From contig JAYKKM010000498.1 in the NCBI GenBank assembly GCA_035772405.1, positions 1,354,501 through 1,418,500 of the forward strand: a stretch of 64,000 nucleotides of DNA. The letters run 5' to 3'. A program made the translations under genes and the position numbers. Positions 12,098 through 24,822 of the stretch are shown in pieces (within the stretch, counting starts at the first letter, position 1; each line of letters starts with the position of its first letter). This DNA comes from Chrysogorgia sp. JL179-B06. Its lineage: Eukaryota; Cnidaria; Anthozoa; Scleralcyonacea; Chrysogorgiidae. The notes under the pieces are model-generated. The model saw only the letters and a list, made by a program, of their open reading frames with translations, had not been told where the DNA came from and made no database searches.

Positions 12098-15000
12098 ATG
12101 GCGGATAAACACGTTGATTTCGAAGCACTAATAGATTCTGCCTTAGACAATATTACAACGCGGTATCAGTCCGATAATGGGCCAGAAAATGAAGGTTTAG
12201 AATCTAGTATTATTAGAAATCTACCTGAAGATTTTAACTATGAAGTGGATAGCTTGGTTGGTTCACCGGAAAAGTTTAAATTCAAAGCAAGCAGTTCGGA
12301 TATCACAACTGAAAGCCTAAACTGCTGGTTAGTAGAGTTCGAGACTATAAACAACGTGTCATTGAAGATCAAAACAGTGAAGAAACCAACCAAGGGGTTC
12401 TTACTCCAAAACTACTACAGATGCCATCACAACACTAGAAAATGGAGCCCTTCAAAAGATCCTCAAATAAAACTGGTAACAAATCCCACAGCAAGGGTGA
12501 AGAACACCAATTGTCCTTTCCAGATGGTGGTAAAAATTAATACCAGCAACGTTTGCACAATTGACATTGACTGGGAACATAATCACTCAATTTGTACTCT
12601 GGAAACCTCTAACTATAAAGATCTGTCTCATCAGTGCATTGAAAGTATAAATAAATTATATGAAGCAGGCCATACACCATCCAGTGCACGTCATCATTTC
12701 ATGAAAGAACTAAGGACATCTTGCAGTGATGAGATGACATATCACATGAAGAAAGCAGATCGCTCGATAACACCTAGAAGACGTGACTTCAGTCATTTAT
12801 ATACCAAGTATACCAAAGAACGGTTTGGAGGTCATCAGGAGGGTATGTTTGAGAAACTCGTTGAAAAACTTTGAGTATAAGCAAGCCAACCCAGAAGCTA
12901 CAATTGACTACCAGTTATACTGTGATGACAATACCCCACTTATTGTAAGTCTGGTAACGCCACTTATGAAGCGAGTCCATAAAGATGTTGAACAGTCTAG
13001 TGAACTTATATTTGTTGATTCGACTTCCAACACTGAAGAACATAACTTAAAAATTTGTTTGCTGTGTACTCATAGTGTTGCAGGAGCCTTGCCATGTGGT
13101 TTGCTAATTACTAGTGACGAGAAAGAGAGTACTTTAAAACAAGGGTTTACTATGTTAAAGAATTGTCTCCCAGAGTATGCATTCCATGGCAGTGGTCCAT
13201 CTGTAGGCCCAAAGGTTATGTTAACTGATAACTGCCAAGAAGAAAGAAATGCACTTAAAGCTGTGTGGCCATCTGTAAATTTGTTGCTGTGTATTTTTCA
13301 TATCTTTCAGCAAACATGGAGGTGGGTAATAGATAAGAACCACCAAGTCAGCCAAGATGCCAGAACTCACATCCTGAGCATATTCAAGAATGCCCTGTAT
13401 GCCAGTTCAGAAGATGTGTTTGAAGAGTATTACAGCGAAATTCTATGCGATGAGATTGCAGAAGCATATCCAAAAGCTATAGCCTATTTTGAAGGCTTGT
13501 ATGAGAAAAGGCAGTCATTTGCCCTTTGTTTTCGAACATCTTTGCTGGTGAGAGGGAACCAAACCAACAATTTTGTTGAGTCTCAGTTCTTGGTCCTGAA
13601 AGATATCATTCTTGGAAGAGTGAAAGAGTTCAATGTGGTTGCACTTTTTGATCGGCTTACTATCGACCTGGGAGACCACTATAAAGAGAAGTTGCTCTCG
13701 GTAGCAGATGGAAGCTTTGATGGCCATTATCGAAGACGCTTCATGGGAAGAAAGAAAGAGAACTGTGATGGTGGCCAAGCATAAAGTACCTTCTGAAGAT
13801 ATGCAGAAGAAATTCCTGGAAACAGTTCAGCAGTTTCCAAATAGCATTTTCCAAGTATGCAGTGTATCAGAGGAAGACAAATGGTATGTGAGTCTATTAA
13901 ATATGTGTGAAGTAAATTTAAAACATGGTGTATATTGCCAGTCCTGGAAAAGTGGTGAACTTAATGTAATAAATTCATACTTTTTTACATTATAACCAAG
14001 TATGAAATCATTACCTATTCCCCATTTTCCCAGAGCTACTGTGGCAAGATTTCAAACCGTAGATATATTAATGCACTAGCATGTGAAAAGTGAAGCTTCT
14101 GTTTGCTTGTCTGGGTAACCGGAAACAGGAAGTAAAAGTTCAAAAACAAATAAAGTCTATTTTTATCCTCCCAATTTTGATCCTCAAAATCTTGCATTAT
14201 TCCAATTTTGAGGATCAAAATTTTACCATATTTGTTTTTGAACTTTTTCTTCCTGCTCCCAGTTACCCAGAGGAGTAAACAGAAGCTTCACTTTTCATAG
14301 GTAAGAAATCTCTATCTAGTGGAGCATTCATCAGGTATTAGGTTTTTAAAAAAATATTCTTTTCAGTACTGGAAACTTCCATGCAGTGATGCAGAAAAGT
14401 AAAATTTACCATAAAATATGCATGGATGGATTTAGGCTTAAACATTTTTTGATACTGCAGTTTCAGTTTTTAAAAAATTGTGAAGAAATTATTTTGAAAA
14501 AAAGAAAATTTAAAACAAAATATCTTTAGTCTTTGTTTGTATTTAAAAAACAATGCATCCTACTGTACAGTAGGTTGTACAATAAATGTCTGACACATAG
14601 CAATCTACTTTTTTTCTTGTTAGCCCATAGGTTTTCCAAAACCCTAACTTATTTTACTTATTGATTTCTAGCTACACTGTGGACATGACTATTGGAACAT
14701 GCAGTTGTGAAGTTGGTAAGGATGGTTCTCCATGCAAACACCAATATATGCTCTGGGCTGCAAAAATGGCAAATTGCATAAATTTTGTCCCGATTGCCAG
14801 TCCAGAAATCAGGCAAAACCTTGTGAAGGTTGCCATTGGTAAAGCATTGCCATTGCAATACTACACAAATTTGCGTGATCCACATCAACCTGAGATGGAT
14901 GCTACAGCTGCCACAAGAAGTGAAGCCATCACAGAAGCAGAGGATTGTGAGGTAACAGCATGCAACGGTAGTACATGTGATGATGATGTTGGAGCATTGG

Positions 15001-15419
15001 ATGATATAAATGCAGCCCAAGCTGCTGTTACAGAAGCATGTCAGGTGATGTGTGCAAAATTGGCATCCACCCAAGATAACAATTTGGCTAAAGGAATGAT
15101 GCAGTTTTCCCAAAGAGTAAAAAAACTTGCTTCTTCAATGCATGGAAATTTGACATCAGGTCTCTTTAACTTTGGTTCATATGAGCTTGGTAAGGGGAAG
15201 AATGGGAAGAAAATCAAAGTCCAGCCTAATAGAAAGAGAAAGTCTGGCAATGGAAGTCGCCAAGTGGTGGGAAAAGGTAGACCAGTAACATTTTCAGCAC
15301 TGGAGTTACCAGCTAAAACAGCAAGGCGGGATCACAGCTTTGCACAGTCAGTCAGACAAAATGTGAATATGGCCAAAAAATCAGGGTCACATGTCATGAA
15401 ATCAAAGAGAAAGCGTTAA
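12098..15419 (+). pseudogene. MULE transposase with SWIM zinc finger (ZSWIM-like)
   Basis: Starts at an ATG in TTCCAAGATGGCGGAT, a YY1-like context. Domain order: an N-terminal WRKY/FAR1-type zinc region (YRCHHNTR, NCPFQM, DWEHNHS), then the MULE core (ELIFVDST and VMLTDN carry the two catalytic aspartates), then a C-terminal SWIM finger (CSCEVGKDGSPCKH) and a basic tail. An intron at 13884-14671 is supported by donor ATG/GTATGT and acceptor TTTCTAG/C; it rejoins the frame in phase 2 just before the SWIM motif. Two frameshifts, near 12865-12875 and 13710-13765, break the reading frame, so this copy is probably inactive unless they are sequencing errors. It faces the HMG/C2H2 gene inside a shared pair of inverted repeats. 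Confidence 0.8.
14084..14297. repeat. Foldback (MITE-like) element in the transposase intron
   Basis: The ends TGAAAAGTGAAGCTTCTGTT and its complement pair over roughly 90 bp of imperfect arms. The arms meet near 14180-14205, where TTTTGATCCTCAAAAT and its partner lie. It sits wholly within the 13884-14671 intron. I saw no clear target duplication. Confidence 0.7.
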
Positions 15420-16208
15420 AATTTATATACAGTGATTAACCATTTTAAGCAGAAAAACCGGCACATAAAAACTTATATTTTAAAAACCTGTTACGCTAAC
15501 ATTTAAAAACAGGTTCTTTGATCAAATAGAGAAAATATTATTAAGAACCCAAAAGCCTAATTTCATTGTAAATACATTCACATAAGAACCTTTTTAGGCA
15601 AATACTTGAAAAAATTTAGGTTCTTATATGTGGGTTTTTGCTGTGGTTAATTATTGAGCAAAATAGTAAAATGTCAAGTGATTGAGCATTTAGGAATTTC
15701 TGACTAGATTGGAACAGGGAACTTGTATTGTTATTATAAATAAGAACTTGTTATACACTCTACACCTATACTATGCTAGTGCACTGTTAATAAAATACAT
15801 GGTTTGGAAACTTTGTGAAACTCTTTTAATTTGACAGTAATTTATTGGGGTTTTCCCTTACTTGTCACATGAGTATTGTATTTTCTCCAAAGCTTCCTGA
15901 GCTAAAACATAGCTATTGGTTATTTAGACAAAAATACAAATGCTCATGTGATGAGTAAGGACCATTTTGTTTGCATAAGCCTAGAAAATAACATAGATAA
16001 TGAGGTCTATTTTGTTTTCTCTATTAAGCAACAACACTCCCCCCACCCTCATTCTCTAGCCAATTAATTTTAAAAACAGACAAACATGCATGCATCAGTT
16101 TAAAGATATTGTATCCTCCCCCAGGTTTAATAGGGACTGAGATTATGGTATTAACATCAAATCAGGTGTACCGGTATTGACTTTTTAAAGCCAATTTTAT
16201 TTTATTGA
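15420..16208. other. Spacer between the convergent MULE genes
   Basis: AT-rich, no coding potential seen on either strand. It should hold the 3' untranslated regions of both genes. AATAAA-like words occur (for example TTAATAAAATAC near 15788) on the plus side. Confidence 0.5.
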
Positions 16209-19200
16209 TTACCGTAAATGACTATGTTGTTTTTTTGTGTGCCTTTGCATGCTACCTTTTGTGCTAAATTCACAGTTGCATGCTTCACATTTAAATTTGG
16301 ACATTGCATGCACAACTTCATGTCTTTGTAAATTGCGCTTGTTGGCAAATATCTTCTCACAAATTTCACATTTAAATGTCTTTGCATGAACCAAAGCAAT
16401 GTGAGTTTTTAATGTCTGTAGATTCTGATAGTGTTCACCACAGTCTTGGCAAGTAGCTGGCACACAGCTTTTCTTGTGATGCCGATAATCTTTCTCCCGA
16501 GAGAAAACTCTATTGCAATTAGGGCACTTCTGTTCCTCATCAATCATCCCTGTGTCCAAATCTCGCTTTTGTTGTGCTTTCCCTTTCCAATCCTAAAACA
16601 CAAATTGTATCATGTTACTACACTAATAAACTATAGCATTAACATGCCATTGAAGAGTAAAAGGTTCCTCCCTTTAACCTCCAATTATGTATTAAGTTAA
16701 TTGTGGCTTATGAAATGTCAGAGAGTACTCAATATCATAAAGATTGAGCAAAATATAACAAAGTATAGTACTTCAATGCAGCATCACTACCATTGGTGTC
16801 ATCCTAAAATAGAATCATTGTGAGGATTTGATTTGATGATTCCATTTAGGATGAAACCAATGGTAGTGATGCTGCATTGGGGTACTATACTGAAATTTAA
16901 AATAATGCATACCTTTCTTCTTTCTCCCCCTATCTGTCTCCACATTTTTGCAGCAACAGAGGAAACATTTCCAATGTTTGAATCTTCACTTAGTCTTTCC
17001 ATAATAGTTGGCTGTAATATATATATAATGAAGACAATTCAAAGTATAACTTAATAACCTTTAATCATTATTGAGTGATTAGGGGGCTATCAGATTGTTA
17101 AACATACCAGTTAAATTCCCAGAGGGTGGTAAGAATTGACTCATGCCTAAGTTTAAACTTGGGCCATTCCATTTAATTTAAGTACATAACCCCCCCTCAG
17201 GGCAAATCTCAGGGCAAATATCCCCTTTCAGGGCTGTAGACACCAGCTTCAGTCCCCTCCCCATAATTTGCAAACTAGCGATAATCTGTAATAATGATCT
17301 GTGATGCTAGCTGCATAAAGTGCTAATCAGCCCCCCCTAATACAAAATTGCTTCCTGCAGTCCTGCATGCCTTTATTCATCCATCCATTTATATATTCTT
17401 TACATGTTTCATGCATATGAACTGCTGGCTGTACAAAATTGTGCAAGCCAGCCATCAAAATTATCCTTACAAAACATAATACGTCGAATCTGGGAACGGT
17501 CCATCCCAAATTCATCCTCCAATTTCTTCCATGGATAATGCGATCCTTCCATAAAGAGAGTTTGTTTCTCAAATGTTTGGTTGTCCATTCTGATAACATG
17601 TGCAATCCATTTGAGATGTTGTATCTTGATGAAGTGTTGCAATGGGGTAGTTCCACATATTCTATGAATATCGGCGTTGCTGTACTTATAAGCGTAATCC
17701 CATTCTTTTTTCTTTTTTTGTTCAATACTGATATCTCTAGGTGGTGCATCTCGTCTTGTCATACCTCCTTTTACAATTCGCCGTAGCATTCTAGTCCATT
17801 CGACTTCGAGTTTTTGTAGCCTTGGCCTTATGAATACGTTGAGAAACTTCGCTCCGATCTTCACACTAATTCTATGATTCTTGAACATGTTTTTCATTTC
17901 GGCGAATTTGGCAATAGCTGTCGAGATGCGATGTTGGATAATGATATTATTATCAGCTGGTGCGATTTTTACACCAAGGTATTTGAAGCTTTTAACGTTC
18001 TTGATATTCTTGTCTTCCAGTTTAATCAGGGTCTCGCTTTCCGTGTCAGCTTGATCACCATTTATCAACATTGTTTCTGTTTTCTTTCTGGACAGTGTGA
18101 GTCCATAGCGTGAGAAGACATTTTCCACAATGATCATACCTTTTTGAAGAGCTTCTTTTGTCTTGAAGATGATAAACATATCATCTGCATAAAGAGCACG
18201 AAATAGTTGTGATACACCGTGGGATGGATGGTTTGAGCGTTGGCTCCGTGATGTTGTCTCATTAGGGATTTGGTATTTAAATTCGATACCATAATCGGCA
18301 CCCAACATTTGTTTCAATTCGAAGTGTAGTACTCTACATACTGTGTCGAAGTAAATATTAAATAGAACCGGGCTCTCTATTCCACCTTGTCTGCATCCTG
18401 CATTAACTGGAAATGTTCTCTTCAATCCGGTTATTCTTGCAGTTGTTTCTGTATAGATGGCTTTAATCAAATTGATTATGTGAGTACATCCTAGTCGAAT
18501 ATCCAAAACCCGAAACAATAGCTTCCGTGGGATTTTATAATAGGCGGCAGTCAAATCGATAAAACATATATACATTGTATGCTTCGAGGTGTTGATAATA
18601 TTTCGTAATACGAATATGGCATTATCACATCCCTTGTTTTTTCGAAATCCATACTGTGTCTCGTCAATTCCCTTACAAAAAAAACCTATAGGAATTCCTA
18701 TGGGAACTTAACTATAAATTCCTATAGGATCCTATTGGAAATTGGCCCGTGACCCTATAGGATCCTATAGGAATTCTTATAGGATCCTATAGGAATTCCT
18801 ATAGGATCCTATAGGAATTCCTATAGGATCCTATAGGAATTTCTATAGGATCCTATAGGAATTTCTATAGGATCCTATAGGAATTCTTATAGGGTCCTAT
18901 AGGAATTCATATAGGATCCTATAGGAATTCTTATAGGAATTCCTATAGGATCCTATACAAAATCCATATTGGAGATACTACAGGTATATACGGTAGATAT
19001 CCTGCCAATTACACAAATTGAAAAGCAACAATTGAGACAAAAATGTTAGTTAACCAAATGATTTATTCAATTAATTTCTACAGGAATAAAAACTTACAAT
19101 TTCAATAAAGTTAATTGATAACTTAATTTAAGACGAGATGAAAAACATTTTTCATCTCTTACTCTGATGAAGGGCTCCGCTCGAAACATCAGTATCTCGT

Positions 19201-22200
19201 CACTAAATTCTTAGCAGTTTACCACCTTTTCACTTTGCATAATATATGGTATACTAGTCGGACACTCGACTACTGCTTGAGCTACAAGTCAAGTTGGAAG
19301 CAGGTGGAATGCTGGTACTTGGGTTTATGATATTGACTATTGTGGTTTTAGCCTGATGTTAATTCAGCATACCATTATTATTTCACTGATGAAGATGATG
19401 CTCTCATATTAGTGACCATATTATATGGTCACTAATATGAGAGCATCATCTTCATTATATGACACAGTGATATATGCTCTAGTATTTGACAATTAAATAC
19501 ATTCATAATAATGGTCATAGGTATATTGTGGTACTTCAGGAAAATACTGTTTTTTATTTCATGATGTTAATTTTTAATGACAAGTGAACACTGAGTTTGC
19601 TTATATGGTATACAAGCTGGTATGTTTCAAGCAAATGCCCTTTGTCAGAGAGATGTTTTCTGTGATGAAGGACCTTTTATATTTTGATTTGTGTAAGCAA
19701 ATTCAATGTTCTCTTGTCATTAAAACAAGTATTTTCCTGAAGTACCATAACACACCTATTACCATTCTTATTGCACACTTTTATTGTACTATTGAGTTTG
19801 CTTGAAATACATGCTTACTTTTAGTCTAATAAAAATTGAAAACTACAGGTCTACATAATAAAATCTATGTTGTTTGTCACATAGACTAAATGTCACTTTT
19901 ATAATGTTTATATGCTTGGGGCAGCAATGTCTTGTGGCATACATCCCTATCTTGTTTTGCTTTGGATAGTCAAAATCTAACAGGTAGAAAGATGCCAAAA
20001 ACCCCACAGTAGCTTCCTTCATATCTCTAACATCAGTTTTGAATAAGATCCTTTTTTTCCACAATTACATATACAAAATATTTATCAAATACCAGCACTG
20101 GTACATTCCCCACTTGTTTTGTACTCCATGTATCTAATCTGGATCTTCATAATCCTTAAAAGAAACAAATATTAGTTTAGTGCTGTAAATAGAAACAAAT
20201 GATTTTCTAATTATATTTTAATATCATACAATGTCTAGGAATGAGTTGTGTTAGAACCAAAACAAAACTAACTACTTTTCCAAACGTGCAGACATTAAAT
20301 GTTTTGTTATATTATATCAATCTATTCAGACAACAAAACATCACAAAACAACTTATCCAGTACCGTACTAATTAAAATTTGTCCATTTGTTAAACACAAT
20401 TTTGTTGAAGGGACAGTAAGATGAAAATCATACATCCCAATTTTGCATTTTGCTTAGAAGTACTCTCAAAATGATGACGAATAGCATGCTCGCTTGTTGT
20501 CAATATCTCATCTTATTGTAGAAATATCCTAGTTTTTGAAAGATGCAAATGAGATACCTTGCAACATAATTCTGCACAAAAAGAAAAACTAAATGAGTAA
20601 TACAGTGATGGATCCAGCTTGATCTGGTAGGGGGTGCCAGTGAAGTGAGATCCTGAGGCGTGGGGCATGACCGAGGCAGCTACAGCAGGGGTCTGGTGGA
20701 GCAAAGCCCACCAGAAATTTTTTATACCTATTAATACCTATGAATCATAGGGGGCTTTCCATTTACATGGTCAGACTGGTTAGTCTGGTCAGAATGGACC
20801 TCCTCTTGATTAGGCCCACATTTTCCGGGCAGACCAGCCGCACTCCTCAAACGTATCGTGTTCCATTTAGCAAAATATTGCCGGACAGACCGGTCTGACC
20901 GTGTTATTGGAAAGCCCCAATATTACCTAAAAACTGTATTTGACAAAGCAATTGGCACCTTCACTGCACCCCCATTGGCCAAGGCCAGGGGGTGCATATA
21001 CCCCCCTGTAAATCCATCACTGGAGTAATATACCTAGTATACTTAGGATTCTCTCTCAAGGCATCTCATTTGCATTTAAAGAAAATATTGACTAAGCCAG
21101 AACACTCAATAAGTCAATGGTTCTGGTAAATGTGCGAGGCAAAAAATAAATAGTAACAGTTAAAATTACTTTGCGGTTTCAACCATTCTCTAAGATGGTT
21201 AGATAATGATCCCTCATGCTCTATGGGATACAGAGTCCCTCGAATTAGATAGAAGTACACTCGGGGCCTTCTAACTACTGTAATTCTTGGGATTCTATAT
21301 CCCATAGAACACTTGTGACCATTATCTAACCTATACTTAATGTTACAATATTATAAGTCTCATTAAACTATCTTGTTATGCAAATATATACAGTAGTGAT
21401 TATTATTACGATACATGATGATCGTCAAGTTCAAATCCTCAGAAAATGAATCCCAGACAGTTTCCTAAGTATTACTGGTATACAGTGAATTTTGCATATG
21501 CAGTGAATATAGCAATCAAACCAGTATATCATTGTGACCTTCGATCTCCATAAGAGTTTTGATATTAGAGCGTGTCACAGGCAATCAGAAGGTTACAGGT
21601 TCAATCCCTGTCTGGGATATTTTCTAAGGATTTGAGCTTGACAATCATCCATGTATCGTCTAAGCTGGTTCACTTGGTACTTTGTTTGCCACCTGCATTT
21701 TAATTCCATGAAAAATCAAAAATCTATAACTACTTGACAACCGGTATGCAATATCACATGAAGAAATATTTTGAGTAATGCCAAATGTTTGGAAGTTGAA
21801 TTTATACATAAAAATTATGATAACAACACTTCTAAAACCAATGCCATTACTCTCTGAATTTGTGCTTTTCAGCAAGGATTTAAATGATCCTTAGAAATTC
21901 CCTTTTGTTGATTGTTGTTCATACTCTTAATCATTATCACAAACAAATAAAAGGTTATATAAACGGTTATTCCCGATAAATATTTGTATAACATACCGTT
22001 TTGTTTCCTGAGACCAGATAAAGGATGGGCTTTCTCGATCATTCAAATTATTTTGATTAATAGACACTTGATTATCCACATTTCAATTGAAAAATAACTC
22101 TTCTCACACAATGGAATACTCTAAGACAAAGGTTTTGATAAGATAAGTTCAGGACAACTATTTGATTTGCTTCAAACGTTCAGATGCATTTAGGAGCTAT

Positions 22201-24734
22201 ATAATATATTTATAGTAGATCAGAGTGAGACTTACCTTCATCTTCGAACTTTGCTGAAATCCTGAAAACGCATCACTGCCGTATTTACCCTCGCAGCCAG
22301 TATTTTGTAAAATCGACGAATAATTGATGATCAGCCACTTCTTTAGAATTGGTAACACAAAAAGCAATAAAGAATCCAAGACACAAACCACGAGAGATTC
22401 AAAATTTCAAATATGGCGCAGCAACATTAACTCGCTAGGACCTCTGGGAAATGTCCATATACCCTTCACCAATCCCTTCACAATCCCTATACTTCCCTGC
22501 AATCCCAGCCAAAACATTGCTAAAGATGCCACAGAATAGGCTAGTAGAAATTATATATAATATCAGCATAATGTCAAGTTGAGCGAGCATAATGTAAAGT
22601 TGAGCGAGCCAGTGTATCTTGCTGGTTTATAAAGCTCTCCGGTGAGGGGGAGGGGATTGGGGCGAGCCGCTAGGCTAACTCGAATGACATCAAGACGAGG
22701 CCGCGTCGCGTTTGCGCAATGTTTATTCACTTTCAGTTATATACCGGCGGTAATGAGTATATTGAAATTGACTAAGAAATATGCTATTGTTACAAGTAAA
22801 TTTCATTGTCGGTAATATTATTCTTGTCATCTTGATAAGAAATTCATATTTCTTGGTTTATTATTATTTAATCTTGGTTAATTATTGATAAGAAAATATT
22901 TTCTCGTTTTAAGTAAAATCGATTTGTTTTTGTGTATATATATATTCTATTTTTCTGGGTAGGCTTTTACTTAATAAATGACAAAATATATAATTACATG
23001 ATCAGGTTTTCTTATTTCATGAATTTTTATTATCTCAAAATAATTGTTTTTATGGAAATCTTATCTTTTTTAACATATTGTTTTTCTTGTAAATAAAATA
23101 ATTTTCTTATTTCAAGAAAATATTTTCTTTAATAGTTTAAGAAAAAGGAAAATATTTCTTACTTTAAGAATTGTTTTTCTTATCAAGAAAATCATTTTCT
23201 TATTTTAAGAAATTGGAAAATCTCATTTCTTATTTTAAGAATTTTTTCTTTAATTAAGAAAATGATTTTCTTGTTTTAAAGACTAATAATTCTTGAAATA
23301 AGAAACATTTTCTTAATAAGAAAATGACTTTTTGCTGTGTAAGATGCACAATTAAGTGAGATAGAAAATCGACCGAAGGCCCGAGACAGCTAGTGAACTG
23401 ATATATTCTTATAAACCAATGACCAAAATTTTAGGTGAAACTTCATATAAATCCCGAAATGACATCACAGACTATCGGCTGTTATTTTCAAAATAAAGCA
23501 TTATAGCATTATGTTTTAAATTTGGGATATTTATATGAAACATCTGCTAAATTTTGCTAAAAATATAATTTTTGTTCCTATAGGAATTCTGATTCAAATT
23601 CCTATAGGAAAGTTTGTTCCTACAGGATCCTATAGGAATTCCTATAGGATGGGAATTTTCCTATAGGAATTCCGATTCAAATTCCTATAGGAAAGTTTGT
23701 TCCTATAGGATTCTATAGGAATTCCTATAGGAATTGCAAATTCCTATAGGAATTCCTATAGGATCCTATAGGATTTTTTCGTAAGGATTGTTCTGTTGTA
23801 CGCTTCTGATATTCGATTCAATATTATCATTGGCAGTAGACGCGAGATTACAGCCAACACATTAATGCCTCGGTAGTTCGATGCGACCGAGCGAACACCA
23901 CCTTTGAAGATACAGCTTATTCGACTTTGTAGCCAAATAGTTGGAACTGCGAGTAGTGTCCAGATTAAGAGTATCAATGATGTAATATGGTTAACGAGTT
24001 TTGGACTAGAAGCTCCGTATTTCAGTTGTTCCATTTTAACGCCATCTGTGCCTTCACATTTTCCATTTTTTAATTTCAGCATTACCTTCCTGATTTCTTC
24101 CCCAGTCGGTTCTGACTGATCAACATCGATTGCATTATTCAGGCTATCCTTCAGGCACGAATTATCTGGGTCAGTTAATTCTACTGGCATGATTATATCG
24201 TTCTCCTTGAAATGATTCTGGAAGTGCTCGTGTAATGTTTCTTTTGATATCAAAAAATCTCGAGATTGTTGGTGCATATGGTGTTTCTTCACTTCTGCAA
24301 ATTTCCTTTATACTCCTGACTGGCCTGAGGAATTTCATGGCAAAATATAATTTTATATCCGTTCTCTGTATTATTGTTCGATATGATCTAGGCTATTATA
24401 TTTGTTTAGTTTAGTCTTTATAATAATATATACTCTTGTTACAAACAATTTTAAAATGTCTGTATCTCTGCTTTTTACATGAAAACAGACGTTTAAGAGT
24501 GAACGGCTGCTATACTACGGCTAAAATATATAAATCGCTGGAATATTCATATAGTTGTGTATTTCATATTTAAAAATATTACGAACGATTTGCCGTACGC
24601 CATATAATATGTCCTTAAAAACCATGTTTATAACTTACCGTGACTTCTTGGTAGAAAATATTCCACCCACTTGGCTTTTTTATCCAGGATTTCTTTGGAT
24701 TGTTTTCCATGTTCTGCGTTCGAGTTTCTGCCAT
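16209..24734 (-). CDS. HMG-box plus C2H2 zinc-finger protein, three exons
   Basis: Exons (minus strand): 24734-24639, 17011-16913 and 16592-16209. Each junction has canonical signals (ACG/GTAAGT; TTACAG/CC; AAAG/GTATGC; TTTTAG/GATTGG) and all are phase 0, giving about 192 residues. Residues 17-75 fit an HMG box spread over all three exons: KKPSGWNIFYQE, then SSVAAKMWRQIGGERRK, then DWKGKAQ. Four zinc fingers follow: one C2HC-like, then three C2H2 (QTLKTHIALVH, NLQRHEVVH, SMQRHTKKQH). It is a probable DNA-binding accessory protein of the surrounding transposon, by analogy with the second gene of MuDR-like elements. The first intron, 7.6 kb, is filled with nested transposons. The frame is intact. 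Additional small exons in the long intron cannot be excluded. Confidence 0.75.
16762..16891. repeat. 130-bp foldback element in intron 2
   Basis: Arms of about 55 bp (starting AGTATAGTACTTCAATGCAG) pair with their near-perfect complement ending at 16891. It lies between exons 2 and 3 of the HMG/C2H2 gene. This is a MITE-like hairpin. Confidence 0.8.
17012..17408. other. Intron start, no gene seen
   Basis: Intronic sequence upstream (on the minus strand) of exon 2. Short C/T-rich and AGGGCAAAT repeats occur near 17197-17230. No coding motif seen. Confidence 0.4.
19391..19453. repeat. Perfect 30-bp-arm palindrome
   Basis: GAAGATGATGCTCTCATATT followed by AGTGACCATA, then a 3-nt TTA loop, then the exact complement. 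No neighbouring gene explains it. It would extrude as a long hairpin. Confidence 0.9.
20751..20918. mobile_element. 168-bp MITE
   Basis: Ends GGGGCTTTCCATTTACATGG and its imperfect complement (GGGGCTTTCCAATAACACGG on the other strand). The arms continue through GGTCAGAC(T/C)GG. No open frame. The target duplication could not be read with confidence. Confidence 0.7.
21197..21331. repeat. 135-bp foldback element
   Basis: Arms begin GGTTAGATAATG and include CTATGGGATA; the complementary arm ends at 21331. Internal sequence is short. MITE-like. Confidence 0.75.
21409..21658. repeat. Inverted pair of SINE-like segments with a tRNA-like B box
   Basis: 21409-21460 and 21608-21658 are inverted copies (CTGTCTGGGAT and GGATTTGA(G/A)CTTGAC(A/G)). 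The right copy is preceded by ACAGGTTCAATCCCTGT, which fits a tRNA T-arm/B box with a 5-bp stem and 7-nt loop. A tRNA-derived SINE is likely; the A box is not convincing. Confidence 0.4.
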
Positions 24735-24822
24735 GTTTAATTTATCAATAAAACGCGTGAAATACTCGCACGTGTGTGGTCATGGACAAAATTCACGCGC
24801 GTGAGGGACCAAAGGTACGCAA

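Larger units (their letters stand above)
19843..22400 (-). other. Exon-like scraps inside the 5.1-kb element
   Basis: On the minus strand, 20064-19843 reads with the pattern DMKEATVGFLASFYLLDFDY, which looks like protein-coding sequence. A separate open stretch ending near 22241 is followed by a strong donor (GATGAAG/GTAAGT). They may be exons of an undescribed spliced gene or of captured host sequence. I recognise no family with certainty, and an acceptor for the second piece is weak. Confidence 0.2.
18671..23786. mobile_element. 5.1-kb element with CCTATAGG repeat termini
   Basis: Interrupts the reverse transcriptase frame exactly. Both ends read CCTTAC(A/G)AAAAAA then CCTATAGG in inverted orientation. 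Arrays of TCCTATAGGAATTCCTATAG and GATCC variants fill 18688-18957 and 23577-23774. No transposase gene is visible inside, so it is presumably non-autonomous. It contains palindromes and several small foldback elements, plus an A/T-rich stretch of TTTCTT/AAGAAA repeats at 22790-23335. The target duplication is unclear. I cannot name the superfamily. Confidence 0.7.
17409..24292 (-). pseudogene. Non-LTR retrotransposon reverse transcriptase, split by an insertion
   Basis: The N-terminal part (24292 down to about 23787) carries LKNGKCEGTDGVKMEQLKYG and NYRGINVL. The rest (18670 down to 17409) carries QYGFRKNKGCDNAI, the FIDLTAAY region, CRQGGIESP and the catalytic box ALYADDMF. Downstream are the SFKYLGV thumb region and an R-I-C-G-T-T-P-L-type tail. 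The two parts join in frame once the 5.1-kb insertion at 18671-23786 is removed. The strand is the same as the host gene whose intron it occupies. The YADD box is intact, but the insertion kills it. Start and end of the retroelement are not defined. The RT type is RTE/CR1-like by appearance only. Confidence 0.8.

Noticed and set aside
12098..15419. Explaining both transposase frame breaks as introns
   Set aside because: Only the 13884-14671 break has good splice signals. The breaks near 12870 and 13750 are too short for introns and fall in continuous homologous sequence.
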